Shown here one piece after another: positions 16,096 through 25,809 of a stretch of DNA of 46,744 nucleotides (positions are counted from its first letter, which is position 1; each line of letters starts with the position of its first letter). The DNA lies in NCBI RefSeq assembly GCF_000331515.1, contig NZ_AMZO01000037.1, positions 1 to 46,744 on the forward strand, given 5' to 3'. The position numbers were made by a program, and so were the translations under genes. The DNA comes from Photobacterium marinum. GTDB taxonomy: Bacteria > Pseudomonadota > Gammaproteobacteria > Enterobacterales > Vibrionaceae. The notes beneath the pieces are model-generated. The model was not told the origin of the DNA. It searched no databases and saw only the letters and a list, made by a program, of their open reading frames with translations.

Positions 16096-17307
16096 CTAGC
16101 CTTTAAAAACAGGCAGTAAATTCAACATTGCCAGTAGATGGAAAGCGGCTGTCAGTACCCCGAATGCAATCACCATATAAATCGTCGCATTTCCCCCAGG
16201 AACCACAAACCCATCTTGTTCCGGTACTCGTTGACGTAATGTTTTTGCCAACGTAGCAGGAATAATACAAGTCCAAATAGTAGCTGCAGCACCAGCTAAA
16301 CCAATCGCAGCAACAAAACCAAACGGTGCCACTAACGAGAACACCAATGGCGGAATAAACGTCACACCCCAGGTTTTTAGTCGCCCTTGCTTGGTATCAG
16401 CAAAACCAAATAAGTCAGCCAAGTAATCGAACACACCCAATCCAACACCGATGAAGGATGACACAATCGCAGCAATAGAAAAGACATGCAGGGCTTGTTT
16501 AATACTGTTTGAATCAATAGCTGAGGTCAGTGCCGACATCAAAGCATCCACACCACCACCAGCAGTCACAACAGGACCAAACTCCTCACGCGGCAAATTG
16601 CCAAAAATACAGATCACCCAGCCCAGATAAAATGTAAGAGCAATCAGAGTACCGCAAAGAATTGCTTTTTTGGCACGGTGCTCATCCTGATAGTAATCAC
16701 GCATGGTACTCACCGAATGGTGGTAACCAAATGATGTTAACGCGACCGGCAACAGGGCTAACGCATAGGCTGAATAAGAAGTTTCACCTTCAGCTTGTGC
16801 AAACAAGACCGGCACACTGATATTCGAAGCCAGTCCTGAAATGCCCAACACAAAACTGATGATCATAAAGAGGATCAACACAATGGAAATACGATCCACA
16901 GCCCGGGTAGAGTGCAAAACAAAGGCCGAGCAGAATGCAACAAACAGAACTGAAGCCAACTCACGTGTAACACCCAGCATTTCACTGAAAATCATGCCTG
17001 ATGTTGAAATATACGCATAAAGCAGAATGCCGCCCACAAAATACAGCGACAAGTTATTGATAAAATTAACCTTGTTGCTTAATACGTCTTTGGCGACAGT
17101 ATTGAACGAAGCTTTAAGCTCATAATGCTTAAGTGCTTCTAACAGTAACCAGCCTGAAAGCGTCATCATGATCATAGTGAAAGAAATGGCGATCACACTC
17201 CATAACGTCCACGCACCCGCACCTGCACTTGGCAACCCAAGCATGCCTGCCCCAACACAAACACTGGCGATAATACACGCCCCCCCAAGTGTGGATGGTT
17301 TACTCAT
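16096..17307 (-). CDS. mtr: Aromatic amino acid (probably tryptophan) permease, HAAAP family
   Basis: A 403-residue inner-membrane transporter with about 11 hydrophobic segments. Sequence features match Mtr/TnaB more closely than TyrP: the N-terminus TLGGACIIASVCVGAGMLGL, the central SFGYHHSVSTMRDYY and the late GVFDYLADLFGF followed by GRLKT. It should import tryptophan by proton symport. AGGAG lies five bases before the ATG. A TrpR-like operator over the promoter supports tryptophan as substrate. Tyrosine or broader aromatic transport cannot be excluded. Confidence 0.82.
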   Translation of the reverse strand: MSKPSTLGGACIIASVCVGAGMLGLPSAGAGAWTLWSVIAISFTMIMMTLSGWLLLEALKHYELKASFNTVAKDVLSNKVNFINNLSLYFVGGILLYAYISTSGMIFSEMLGVTRELASVLFVAFCSAFVLHSTRAVDRISIVLILFMIISFVLGISGLASNISVPVLFAQAEGETSYSAYALALLPVALTSFGYHHSVSTMRDYYQDEHRAKKAILCGTLIALTFYLGWVICIFGNLPREEFGPVVTAGGGVDALMSALTSAIDSNSIKQALHVFSIAAIVSSFIGVGLGVFDYLADLFGFADTKQGRLKTWGVTFIPPLVFSLVAPFGFVAAIGLAGAAATIWTCIIPATLAKTLRQRVPEQDGFVVPGGNATIYMVIAFGVLTAAFHLLAMLNLLPVFKG

Positions 17308-17330
17308 AATGACTCCTAGACAACGTTAAT

Positions 17331-17375
17331 GTATCAGCGTGCTAGTACAATAATACCTACCGTTTTTTTAATCAA
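17331..17375 (-). promoter_or_regulatory. Permease promoter with TrpR-like operator
   Basis: On the minus strand TTGATT (17370-17375) and TATTGT (17347-17352) are 17 bp apart. An 18-bp site at 17331-17348, GTACTAGCACGCTGATAC, covers the -10 edge and start point. Compared with the Trp operator palindrome GTACTAGTTAACTAGTAC it has one perfect half (GTACTAG) and five of seven in the other. TrpR represses mtr in E. coli, so tryptophan-dependent repression is plausible. Confidence 0.55.
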
Positions 17376-17462
17376 CCTCAGAATCACCAACTGGACGAAA
17401 TATAATCAACCAAACGAAATTTCTGCATAAGAACTATCACTAGCACAAATTTCTGGACAGAC

Positions 17463-17498
17463 AAAAAAGCCGCCGACGGCATTTACCATCGGCGGCTT
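17463..17498 (-). terminator. Terminator of the cytochrome c gene
   Basis: Arms AAGCCGCCGA (17467-17476) and TCGGCGGCTT (17489-17498) close a 12-base loop; on the minus strand the stem is followed by six T's. Confidence 0.9.
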
Positions 17499-17541
17499 AC
17501 TCAGCTTTTATCTGATCTGAAATAACGTCAGATAAAACGAA

Positions 17542-17853
17542 TTATTTCATTTGTGAAAAATAGGCAGAAACATTGGCGATATCATTATCATTGAGCATTG
17601 CAGCCTGAGGCTGCATCATCATCGCCATAGCCCCAGTACGCTCTTTATTTTTATATGCCTTCAAAGAATTTACCAAATACTGTTCATTCTGGCCTTTCAG
17701 ATTCGGGTATCCCGGGATCACGGCAATACCATCTGCACCATGACAAGCAGAACAAACTGCGGCTTTCGCTTTGCCTGCTGCGGCATCACCGGCAGCCATT
17801 GAAGGCGCTGACATCACTGTAGCTAACACTGCGAGTGCAAGAACTTTCTTCAT
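17542..17853 (-). CDS. Small periplasmic class I cytochrome c
   Basis: A 103-residue protein with a signal peptide (cleavage about residue 20-22, after SMAA) and a single heme-attachment motif CSACH (Cys34, Cys37, His38). The Met-rich stretch AMAMMMQ near 76-81 should supply the axial Met ligand. The mature protein is about 82 residues, like the short cytochromes c5/c553 that carry electrons in the periplasm. The electron partners are unknown. The gene is monocistronic, with its own terminator. Confidence 0.9.
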   Translation of the reverse strand: MKKVLALAVLATVMSAPSMAAGDAAAGKAKAAVCSACHGADGIAVIPGYPNLKGQNEQYLVNSLKAYKNKERTGAMAMMMQPQAAMLNDNDIANVSAYFSQMK

Positions 17854-17959
17854 TGTGTCCTCTTATAATTCTGATTTATTCCATATCTCTGCCAGACTCA
17901 GATGCGAGCAAAACCTGAGCAAATATCAGAGACATAAGAATTGTGCATGCTTTGACTTA

Positions 17960-19291
17960 TCATTGCACATCAGATGTATCATTGTGCCACTCCAGGTCAC
18001 AATCCCGGCCGTGAAACGCCTCGACAACAAACAGCCCGGCAACCGCAGCCAATTCTTCTCCATAATAAATCAAGGGGGTACGGCGACGATTCCAGCTCGG
18101 CACCCCATATTCCTGAAACAGCTTCTTGATCTTACGCTTACCGCTGCGACCGAATGGTTTCACTTCCAGGCCTTCTGGTTCAAAACGCACAGTCACAACC
18201 TCTCCCGGCTTCGGCTTTCGCAACTGCCCCTGGCCGATTTGCTTCAATGTCAGCACACCGAGATCCTGTGGTAAACAACACGGCTGATCCAGCTGACACT
18301 CCTGTTGCCAGTGACGAATATCCGGCCACTGCTTTATCAGGTATAAGCGTTGCTGGTAACGGCGAACCTGCACCTGATTCCAGCACAGCTGAGGATTGGC
18401 ATCCGGCTTAGCATTAACCACTGAATGCCAGATCTGTTCCAGCTGAGCCTGAGAAGGCATCAACACACCACAGCGCCCCAGCCAGTGACGAATTAACTGC
18501 TTACCGATCCGCTCCGAGCCCAGCTGCGAAATGATCAGACTCTTATCGTGATGCATTGCCTGATCCAGCTTCTCACTCAGCAATTCCTCTAACAGGGCAT
18601 CCTGCTCACCACATAATGACGCACTGCGGGCGACCGCCTTTCGAATCCCCGGCCAGCGCGCGATCAGCTGCGGTGCAACTTCGTGACGGAGGAAGTTACG
18701 GTCGTAACGGGTATCCTGATTGCTTTCATCTTCGACCCAGTCGAGCTGACATGCGCGACCATATTCTTCAATTTGCAGCCGAGTAACACCAAGCAATGGC
18801 CGTAGGTGGTAACCACCAGCAAAAGACGTACATTCCGCCATCGCTGCCAACCCGGCCGGGCCACTGCCGCGTTTAAGCGCCAACAGAACTGTTTCCAGCT
18901 GATCATCAGCATGCTGGGCAGTCAGCAGAATATCCTGCGGATGGAAATGTTTTTTTAATGCTTTATAACGCTCATCGCGCGCCAGTTGTTCAACACTGCG
19001 GCGGTTAGTCAGTTCAAGGTTAACCCGCTCTACAACACAATCAATTCCTTCAGCTTGTGCCCAGTCCAGGCAATGCTGACTCCAGCAGTCAGCATTGTTG
19101 CTGAGGCCATGATGCACATGAACCGCCAGACAACGATGCTGTGGATGCTGACGTAAAAACTGCCCCATCAGGTGCAGCAATACCCGGGAGTCCAACCCGC
19201 CACTGAATGCCAGGACAAAACGCCGGGGATTATCACAATATGTTTCAAGGCCGGAAGCAAAACGGGAGTAAAGCATCGAAGGTAAACTCAT
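17960..19291 (-). CDS. tilS: tRNA(Ile)-lysidine synthetase
   Basis: This 443-residue ATP-dependent enzyme converts C34 of the CAU-anticodon isoleucine tRNA to lysidine so that it reads AUA. The PP-loop SGGLDS lies at residues 30-35. The N-terminal catalytic domain is followed by the TilS substrate-binding and C-terminal domains, including the late segment KIKKLFQEYGVPSWNRRRTP. It follows accA across a terminator-like hairpin, the standard accA-tilS order in Vibrionaceae. Confidence 0.96.
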   Translation of the reverse strand: MSLPSMLYSRFASGLETYCDNPRRFVLAFSGGLDSRVLLHLMGQFLRQHPQHRCLAVHVHHGLSNNADCWSQHCLDWAQAEGIDCVVERVNLELTNRRSVEQLARDERYKALKKHFHPQDILLTAQHADDQLETVLLALKRGSGPAGLAAMAECTSFAGGYHLRPLLGVTRLQIEEYGRACQLDWVEDESNQDTRYDRNFLRHEVAPQLIARWPGIRKAVARSASLCGEQDALLEELLSEKLDQAMHHDKSLIISQLGSERIGKQLIRHWLGRCGVLMPSQAQLEQIWHSVVNAKPDANPQLCWNQVQVRRYQQRLYLIKQWPDIRHWQQECQLDQPCCLPQDLGVLTLKQIGQGQLRKPKPGEVVTVRFEPEGLEVKPFGRSGKRKIKKLFQEYGVPSWNRRRTPLIYYGEELAAVAGLFVVEAFHGRDCDLEWHNDTSDVQ

Positions 19292-19363
19292 TACAAATTG
19301 GACTAACTGGCGGGCAGTATATCACTTCATGCACATAAACATTGGCAAGCTCAAACGCTCCAA

Positions 19364-19394
19364 TAAAAAACGGGCCAACCTAAGTTGACCCGTT
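19364..19394 (-). terminator. Terminator between accA and tilS
   Basis: On the minus strand a stem of about 11 bp (outer AACGGG/CCCGTT, inner CAAC/GTTG, one G-U pair) is followed by a T-run. It may be partial, since tilS starts about 70 bp further on. Confidence 0.8.
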
Positions 19395-19426
19395 CTGTTA
19401 AATTCAGTTTCTGTGCTTTGCTGTAA

Positions 19427-20386
19427 TTAGCAGTAACCGTAGCTCAGCAGGCGCTGGTAACGACGCTCAAGCAGCGCTTCAGTATCCAGAGCTTCAAGCT
19501 CATCAAGCGTTGCCAGCAGTTGCTTCTTCAGCGAATCAGAAATCGCAAGCACGTTTCGGTGCGCACCGCCCAAAGGCTCTTCGATGATATTGTCGATCAA
19601 CTCAAGCTCTTTCAGGCGCTGAGCAGTCATGCCCATCGCTTCTGCTGCCTGAGGCGCTTTATCTGAATCACGCCACAGGATAGACGCACAACCTTCCGGT
19701 GAAATCACAGAGTACGTTGAGTACTGCAGCATGTTAACACAGTCACCCACACCGATAGCCAGAGCACCGCCAGAGCCACCTTCACCAACAACGTTACAGA
19801 TAACAGGCACTGTCAGACCTGCCATTTCTTTCAGGTTAGTTGCAATCGCTTCTGACTGGCCGCGCTCTTCCGCACCAACACCCGGGTATGCACCAGCTGT
19901 GTCGATGAAAGTGATGATAGGCATCTTGAAACGCTCAGCCATTTTCATCAGGCGCAGCGCCTTACGGTAACCTTCCGGCTTTGGCATACCGAAATTACGC
20001 AATACTTTCTCTTTGGTTTCACGACCTTTCTGGTGACCGATCACCATTACCGGACGACCGTCCAGACGAGCGATACCGCCAACCAATGCCTTGTCATCAG
20101 CAAATGCACGATCACCTGCCAGCTCATCAAACTCTGTGAAAATGTGCTCAACATAATCAAGGGTGTACGGACGCTGTGGATGACGGGCTAACTGAGCAAC
20201 CTGCCAAGCACCAAGATCACCGAAGATTTTCTTGGTCAGCTCAAGGCTCTTCTTTTCCAGCTGTTCAATTTCTTTTTCGAGGTCAACCGACTGTGACTCA
20301 TCATGGCGCGAAACATCACGCAACGCTTCGATTTTGGCTTCTAGTTCCGCAATCGGCTGTTCAAACTCAAGGAAGTTCAGGCTCAT
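19427..20386 (-). CDS. accA: Acetyl-CoA carboxylase carboxyltransferase subunit alpha
   Basis: A 319-residue protein, the same length as E. coli AccA. It starts MSLNFLEFEQPIAELEAKIEAL and contains the conserved IDTAGAYPGVGAEERGQ and GEGGSGGALAIGVGD segments. With AccD it transfers the carboxyl group from biotin to acetyl-CoA, making malonyl-CoA for fatty acids. It lies 56 bp downstream of dnaE. Confidence 0.97.
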   Translation of the reverse strand: MSLNFLEFEQPIAELEAKIEALRDVSRHDESQSVDLEKEIEQLEKKSLELTKKIFGDLGAWQVAQLARHPQRPYTLDYVEHIFTEFDELAGDRAFADDKALVGGIARLDGRPVMVIGHQKGRETKEKVLRNFGMPKPEGYRKALRLMKMAERFKMPIITFIDTAGAYPGVGAEERGQSEAIATNLKEMAGLTVPVICNVVGEGGSGGALAIGVGDCVNMLQYSTYSVISPEGCASILWRDSDKAPQAAEAMGMTAQRLKELELIDNIIEEPLGGAHRNVLAISDSLKKQLLATLDELEALDTEALLERRYQRLLSYGYC

Positions 20387-20442
20387 ACCACTTCAATCCT
20401 TTTGCACACAATCATTATTCTGCTTAATAACTATGGGCTAAT

Positions 20443-23400
20443 TTAATTAAACTCAAGCTCAACTTGCTTTTCACCCAGCAAAATTTTGAGATCAGAGATT
20501 AACTGATCCGCCGGGGTAACACGCCATTCCGTCCCTAGGGTCAACTTGGCGCGCGCATTCGAGCGCTGATAATACACATTGACAGGCACTGTACCTGCGC
20601 GGTGCGGCTCCAGCACCTTGCTGAAGCGTTCAAAAAACTGTTCATCAATTTGCCTCTCTGTCAGAGAGATGGCAAGTCCTCGCAGATGCTTTTCTCGTGC
20701 ATCTGAGATATCAAGCACTTCACGGGCGGACATTTTAAGACCACCGTTGAAATCATCAAAGCTGACCTGTCCGGAAACAACCAGAATTCTATCTTTTTCA
20801 ATCAGATCCAGATAGCGATCCAGAGCATCCGAGTACAACATGACTTCCATTCGACCTGAGCGATCGTCCAGGGTCAATAACCCGATCCGCGTTCCCCGCT
20901 TGGTAGTCATTACCCTAGCGGCAATAACCAGACCAGCCACAGTAACAACTTTGTCTCGCCCCGTCGGATGAGCATCTTTCAGGCGCCAGGTTGTATAGTG
21001 TTTCAGCTCAGACACATAAACATTGATCGGGTGACCGGTCAGGTACAGACCCAAGGTGTCACGTTCACCTTCCAACCAAACTTTTTCAGGCCACTCAGGA
21101 ATATTGGCATATGCATGTTCCACTTCTTCCGGCGCGGCAGTAAGTACGCCGAACATATCGGTCTGACCGAACGCTTCCGCCTGATGGTGCTGGCTCGCCG
21201 CTCGGATAGCATCATCTAACGATGCCATCATCGCAGCACGGTTAGGACCCAGACGGTCCAAAGCACCAGACTTGATCAATTTCTCCAGTACCCGCTTGTT
21301 CACCTTCTTGGTATCAATACGGGCACAGAAGTCAAACAAGTCTTTAAAGTGACCACCTTTCTCGCGGGCTTCGATGATATTTTCAATCGGGCCTTCACCG
21401 ACACCTTTTACCGCGCCGATACCATAAACAATCGCACCTTTATCATCGACATTGAAACGATACAGGCCTTTGTTTACATCCGGCGGCAACAGTTTCAGCT
21501 TCATCCGGTGACATTCATCCACCAGACCGACGATCTTATCGGTGTTATCCATATCGGCGGTCATTACCGCTGCCATGAATTCGGCTGGATAGTGTGCCTT
21601 CAGCCACAGGGTCTGATAAGAAACCAGTGCGTAAGCAGCGGAGTGGGATTTGTTGAAGCCGTAACCTGCGAATTTCTCCACCAGGTCAAAGATCCTCATT
21701 GCCAGCTCGCCGTCAACGCCGTTCTTGATCGCCCCGTCTTCGAATATGGCACGCTGCTTGGCCATTTCTTCTGGCTTTTTCTTACCCATCGCACGGCGAA
21801 GCAAGTCCGCTCCACCCAAAGTATAGCCAGCTAATACCTGGGCGATCTGCATAACCTGTTCCTGGTACAGGATAATGCCGTAGGTCGGGTCAAGAATTTC
21901 TTTCAGCGATTCGTGCTGCCACTTTTCATCCGGATAGGATACCGCTTCACGACCATGCTTACGGTCGATGAAGTTATCTACCATGCCCGACTGCAACGGA
22001 CCCGGACGGAACAGGGCCACTAGTGCGATCATATCTTCGAAGCAGTCTGGTTGCAGACGCTTGATCAAATCTTTCATGCCGCGGGATTCGAGCTGGAATA
22101 CCGCCGTCGATTCTGAACGCTGCAACATCGCGAACGACTTGGTATCAGCCATCGGGATCGCCGCAATGTTTACCGGGTCTTTACCTTCCTTCTCCAGCCG
22201 CGGGTTAATCATTCCCAGCGCCCAGTCAATAATGGTCAGGGTACGCAGACCCAGGAAGTCGAACTTAACCAGACCCGCAGTTTCCACGTCGTTCTTATCG
22301 AACTGGGTAACTGGGTGATGACCTTCGGCATCGCAGTACAACGGCGAAAAATCAGTAATTGTGGTCGGGGAAATAACCACACCACCGGCGTGCTTACCGG
22401 CATTACGGGTTACCCCTTCCAGTACCCGACACATATCAATCAGGTCTTTGACTTCCTCGTCGGAGTCATAGGTTTGCTGTAACTGCGGCTCAGCATCAAA
22501 GGCTTTCGCCAGTGTCATGCCCGGCTCAGCCGGTACCAGCTTGGAAATACGATCGACAAAACCATACGGATGCCCCAGTACCCGGCCTACATCGCGGATA
22601 ACCGCCTTAGCAGCCATAGTACCGAAGGTGATGATCTGAGATACCGCATCCCGGCCATACATTTCCGCGACGTGGTCAATAACCTGATCTCGTTTATCCA
22701 TACAGAAATCGACATCGAAATCGGGCATGGATACACGTTCTGGGTTCAGGAATCGTTCGAACAGCAAGTCGAATTCCAGCGGGTCCAGGTCGGTGATATC
22801 CAGCGCGTAGGCCACCAAGGAACCAGCACCGGAACCTCGTCCCGGCCCTACCGGCACCCCGTTATCTTTCGACCACTGGATGAACTCCATTACGATCAGG
22901 AAGTAACCCGGGAAACCCATCTGGTTGATTACGTCCAGCTCAATCTGCAGACGTTCATCATACTCAGGGCGGCGTTGCTTACGCTCCTCCTCATCAGGGA
23001 ACAGGAATGCCAGACGACGCTCCAACCCTTCCTGAGACTTAACCACCAGGAAGTCTTCGGTGCTCAGATCTCCGGTCGGGAAGTTCGGCAGGAAGTATTC
23101 GCCCAGACGAACTGTCACATTACAACGCTTGGCAATCTCGACACTGTTTTCCAGCGCTTCAGGAATGTCCGAGAACAACTCACACATTTCTTCTTCACTG
23201 CGCAGATACTGCTGATCACTGTAAAGCTTTGGACGGTTCGGATCGGCCAGCGTATAACCATCATGGATAGCCACCCGGATCTCATGGGCATCAAACTGAT
23301 CCGGGGTCAGGAAGCAAACATCATTGGTTGCAACTACAGGCAACTCCGCCTGCTCGGCAAGCTCAATGGCAAAATGCAGGTAAGCTTCCTCATCGGCACG

Positions 23401-23922
23401 ACCGGTACGAACCAGTTCAAGGTAGTAACTATCCGGGAAATGAGTCTTGTAGAACTCAACACAGCTGTTAACCATGCCCTGGTTGCCTTTCAGCAATGCC
23501 TTACCAACATCGCCGCTCTTACCACCAGACAGCAGGATCAAACCCTGCTTATGGTTTACCAGCCATTCTTTATCAATAACCGGCATATGCTGAACATGAC
23601 CACGCTGGTAGGCCTCGGAGATCAGCAACGTCAGGTTCTTATAACCATCGTTATCAGCTGCCAGGATCGTCAGATCAAACAGCTCTTCGCCCATTTCCTC
23701 CGACTGAACCTTAAAGTCAGCACCAATGATCGGCTTCATCCCCGCCCCGTGGGCAGCGAAATAGAATTTCACCAGACCACACAGGTTGGTGAAATCTGTC
23801 AGTGCCATTGCTGGCATTCCCATACCGGCGACTTTTTTGACCAACGGCGGGACTTTGGACAGACCGTCCACCATAGAGAAATCACTATGGACACGAAGAT
23901 GAATAAAACGAGGTTCAGCCAT
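20443..23922 (-). CDS. dnaE: DNA polymerase III subunit alpha
   Basis: The replicative polymerase, 1159 residues from the ATG at 23922 (MAEPRFIHLRVHSDFS), matching E. coli DnaE (1160); the frame extends further upstream without support. The PHP domain is N-terminal (HLRVHSDFSMVDGL). The catalytic segment PDFDVDFCMDKRD supplies two metal-binding Asp residues. The C-terminal part holds the helix-hairpin-helix and the OB domain (VVTVAGLVIAARVMTTKRG). Upstream is a perfect palindrome and then rnhB. Confidence 0.98.
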   Translation of the reverse strand: MAEPRFIHLRVHSDFSMVDGLSKVPPLVKKVAGMGMPAMALTDFTNLCGLVKFYFAAHGAGMKPIIGADFKVQSEEMGEELFDLTILAADNDGYKNLTLLISEAYQRGHVQHMPVIDKEWLVNHKQGLILLSGGKSGDVGKALLKGNQGMVNSCVEFYKTHFPDSYYLELVRTGRADEEAYLHFAIELAEQAELPVVATNDVCFLTPDQFDAHEIRVAIHDGYTLADPNRPKLYSDQQYLRSEEEMCELFSDIPEALENSVEIAKRCNVTVRLGEYFLPNFPTGDLSTEDFLVVKSQEGLERRLAFLFPDEEERKQRRPEYDERLQIELDVINQMGFPGYFLIVMEFIQWSKDNGVPVGPGRGSGAGSLVAYALDITDLDPLEFDLLFERFLNPERVSMPDFDVDFCMDKRDQVIDHVAEMYGRDAVSQIITFGTMAAKAVIRDVGRVLGHPYGFVDRISKLVPAEPGMTLAKAFDAEPQLQQTYDSDEEVKDLIDMCRVLEGVTRNAGKHAGGVVISPTTITDFSPLYCDAEGHHPVTQFDKNDVETAGLVKFDFLGLRTLTIIDWALGMINPRLEKEGKDPVNIAAIPMADTKSFAMLQRSESTAVFQLESRGMKDLIKRLQPDCFEDMIALVALFRPGPLQSGMVDNFIDRKHGREAVSYPDEKWQHESLKEILDPTYGIILYQEQVMQIAQVLAGYTLGGADLLRRAMGKKKPEEMAKQRAIFEDGAIKNGVDGELAMRIFDLVEKFAGYGFNKSHSAAYALVSYQTLWLKAHYPAEFMAAVMTADMDNTDKIVGLVDECHRMKLKLLPPDVNKGLYRFNVDDKGAIVYGIGAVKGVGEGPIENIIEAREKGGHFKDLFDFCARIDTKKVNKRVLEKLIKSGALDRLGPNRAAMMASLDDAIRAASQHHQAEAFGQTDMFGVLTAAPEEVEHAYANIPEWPEKVWLEGERDTLGLYLTGHPINVYVSELKHYTTWRLKDAHPTGRDKVVTVAGLVIAARVMTTKRGTRIGLLTLDDRSGRMEVMLYSDALDRYLDLIEKDRILVVSGQVSFDDFNGGLKMSAREVLDISDAREKHLRGLAISLTERQIDEQFFERFSKVLEPHRAGTVPVNVYYQRSNARAKLTLGTEWRVTPADQLISDLKILLGEKQVELEFN

Positions 23923-23996
23923 GACTAACCAGTTATGATGTGTTCTTGATACGAAGGGACGATTATAGCCCAAAGGCTGATAATCATCACGGTAAG

Positions 23997-24030
23997 TGAC
24001 TTAATCATCAGTACTCTGATGATTAAGTCA
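23997..24030. repeat. Perfect 15-bp-arm palindrome between rnhB and dnaE
   Basis: Arms TGACTTAATCATCAG (23997-24011) and CTGATGATTAAGTCA (24016-24030) match perfectly around the loop TACT. There is no T-run on either side, so it is not a classic terminator. It may be an mRNA stabilising or processing hairpin, or a protein-binding site. Confidence 0.75.
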
Positions 24031-24058
24031 ACGAATTACGGCTCGACTGTAAATTCCA

Positions 24059-24667
24059 TTAGTCCAGGCCAAGAATACGCCTTACCGGCTTGAAGCTTTT
24101 ACGGTGCTGTTCAATCGCGCCGTGCTGCTCCAGAGCCTCAAAATGCGCTTTGGTCGGGTAACCTTTGTGCTTGGCGAAACCGTACTGCGGATACTGAACA
24201 TCCAACTCTTCCATTTCACGGTCGCGGGTTACTTTCGCGAGGATCGAAGCCGCACTGATTTCAGCAACACGTAAATCGCCTTTCACTACCGACTGAGCAG
24301 CCATTGGCAATTCCGGCACCTTATTTCCATCTACCAGCACATAATCTGGCTGCACGGATAAACCCGCCACAGCGCGCTGCATCGCAACCATTGTTGCCTG
24401 CAGGATGTTGAGCTGATCTATTTCTTCCGGCTCACAACGGCCCAAGGACCACGCCAGCGCCTTCTCTTTGATTTCATCAAACAAGACGTTGCGCTTTTTC
24501 TCACTCAGCTTTTTTGAATCTGTCAGTCCTTCAATCGGGTTGTTCGGATCCAAAATTACCGCAGCGGTTACCACAGCACCGACTAACGGGCCACGGCCGA
24601 CTTCATCCACACCGGCAATCAATTCAGCCTGCGGGTACTCAAACGGTTCAAAATCAGTTGTTGCCAT
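24059..24667 (-). CDS. rnhB: Ribonuclease HII
   Basis: A 202-residue RNase HII that removes ribonucleotides embedded in DNA. The catalytic GVDEVGRGPLVG motif (Asp21, Glu22) is intact, and further acidic residues are in place (VDG...; RDREM). The C-terminal half contains HKGYPTKAHFEAL typical of the family. It overlaps the end of lpxB by 14 bp and precedes dnaE. Confidence 0.97.
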   Translation of the reverse strand: MATTDFEPFEYPQAELIAGVDEVGRGPLVGAVVTAAVILDPNNPIEGLTDSKKLSEKKRNVLFDEIKEKALAWSLGRCEPEEIDQLNILQATMVAMQRAVAGLSVQPDYVLVDGNKVPELPMAAQSVVKGDLRVAEISAASILAKVTRDREMEELDVQYPQYGFAKHKGYPTKAHFEALEQHGAIEQHRKSFKPVRRILGLD

Positions 24668-25808
24668 TATTTTTATCTATCAGTTTCAGGACAGCTGCCG
24701 CCGCCTGTCTGTCTGCATCACACTTGATCAGTTGGTGCAAACGGGAAAATTCTGTCATCAGTTCGCTGTTGTCCGCCGTCAGGAAGCGATCGACTTCTGC
24801 GCACAACTTCTCTGGCACACAGTCGTCCTGAAGCAACTCAGGAACTAACTCACTATCGGCAAGGATGTTAGCCAACGAAACATATTTGGTTTTCAGCATC
24901 CGTTTCGCCAACCAGGCCGTCAACGGTTTTACTTTATATCCGACGACCATCGGACGCTTAACCAGCATACACTCCAGAGCCACCGTACCGGATGCCAAGA
25001 GCACCGCATCAGAGGCAATCATCGCATTGCGGGCAGTGTCATCCACCAGTACAAAATCAAGCTCAGGAGCCGTTTCCTGCCAAGCCAGCTCGAACTGCTG
25101 ACGGCGCTTCTGGTTAACCAGCGTGACCACAAAACCCAAATCAGGGTGTTTCTGTTTCAACAGCTTACAGGTTTTGATGAAAGGCGGAGCCAGCATCTCC
25201 ATCTCGCTGCCGCGACTGCCCGGCAATACCGCCAGCCAGCGTTTGTCATTGTCGAGATTGAGCAGCTCTCGGGCCGCCTGCTTATCGGTCTCCAGCGGAA
25301 TCGCATCAGCCATGGTATGGCCGACAAACTCACAAGGGACATTGAACTTGTCGTAAAACGCTTTTTCAAACGGCAGAAAAGCCAGCACCAGGTTCGTCGC
25401 GGCTTCGATTTTGAAGATCCGCTTCTGACGCCAGGCCCATACAGACGGACTGACATAGTGAACCGTTTTGATCCCGCGTTTTTTCAGATCCAGCTCAAGT
25501 CGCAGGTTAAAATCCGGCGCATCAATGCCGACAAATACATCTGGCGGGTTCTCGGAAAAATACTTAACCAGCTCGGCTTTTACCTTGAACAGGCGTGGCA
25601 AGCGACCCAGTACTTCGACGATCCCCATCACTGCCAGCTCTTCCATATCGAAAAGTGTCTGACAGCCAGCTTCTTGCATTCGCGGGCCGGCAATACCGAC
25701 AAACTCCGCATCCGGGTACTGTTCCCTGACCGCCTTCATAAAGCCGGCACCTAAAATATCGCCGGAGATTTCCCCGGCGACAATTCCTATTCGAAGTGGC
25801 TTCGTCAT
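24654..25808 (-). CDS. lpxB: Lipid-A-disaccharide synthase
   Basis: A 384-residue GT19 glycosyltransferase that joins lipid X and UDP-2,3-diacylglucosamine. I start it at the ATG at 25808 (MTKPLRIGIVAGEISGD), one base after the lpxA stop; the longer frame has no homology. The motif LPGSRGSEM and the C-terminal HQLIKCDA are typical. It works at the inner membrane surface in lipid A synthesis. Confidence 0.96.
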   Translation of the reverse strand: MTKPLRIGIVAGEISGDILGAGFMKAVREQYPDAEFVGIAGPRMQEAGCQTLFDMEELAVMGIVEVLGRLPRLFKVKAELVKYFSENPPDVFVGIDAPDFNLRLELDLKKRGIKTVHYVSPSVWAWRQKRIFKIEAATNLVLAFLPFEKAFYDKFNVPCEFVGHTMADAIPLETDKQAARELLNLDNDKRWLAVLPGSRGSEMEMLAPPFIKTCKLLKQKHPDLGFVVTLVNQKRRQQFELAWQETAPELDFVLVDDTARNAMIASDAVLLASGTVALECMLVKRPMVVGYKVKPLTAWLAKRMLKTKYVSLANILADSELVPELLQDDCVPEKLCAEVDRFLTADNSELMTEFSRLHQLIKCDADRQAAAAVLKLIDKNNGNN

Positions 25809-25809
25809 A

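Noticed and set aside
22570..23928. Long plus-strand open frame of 452 codons inside dnaE
   Set aside because: It is fully antisense to highly conserved dnaE, shows no recognisable domain and is explained by the codon bias of the real gene.
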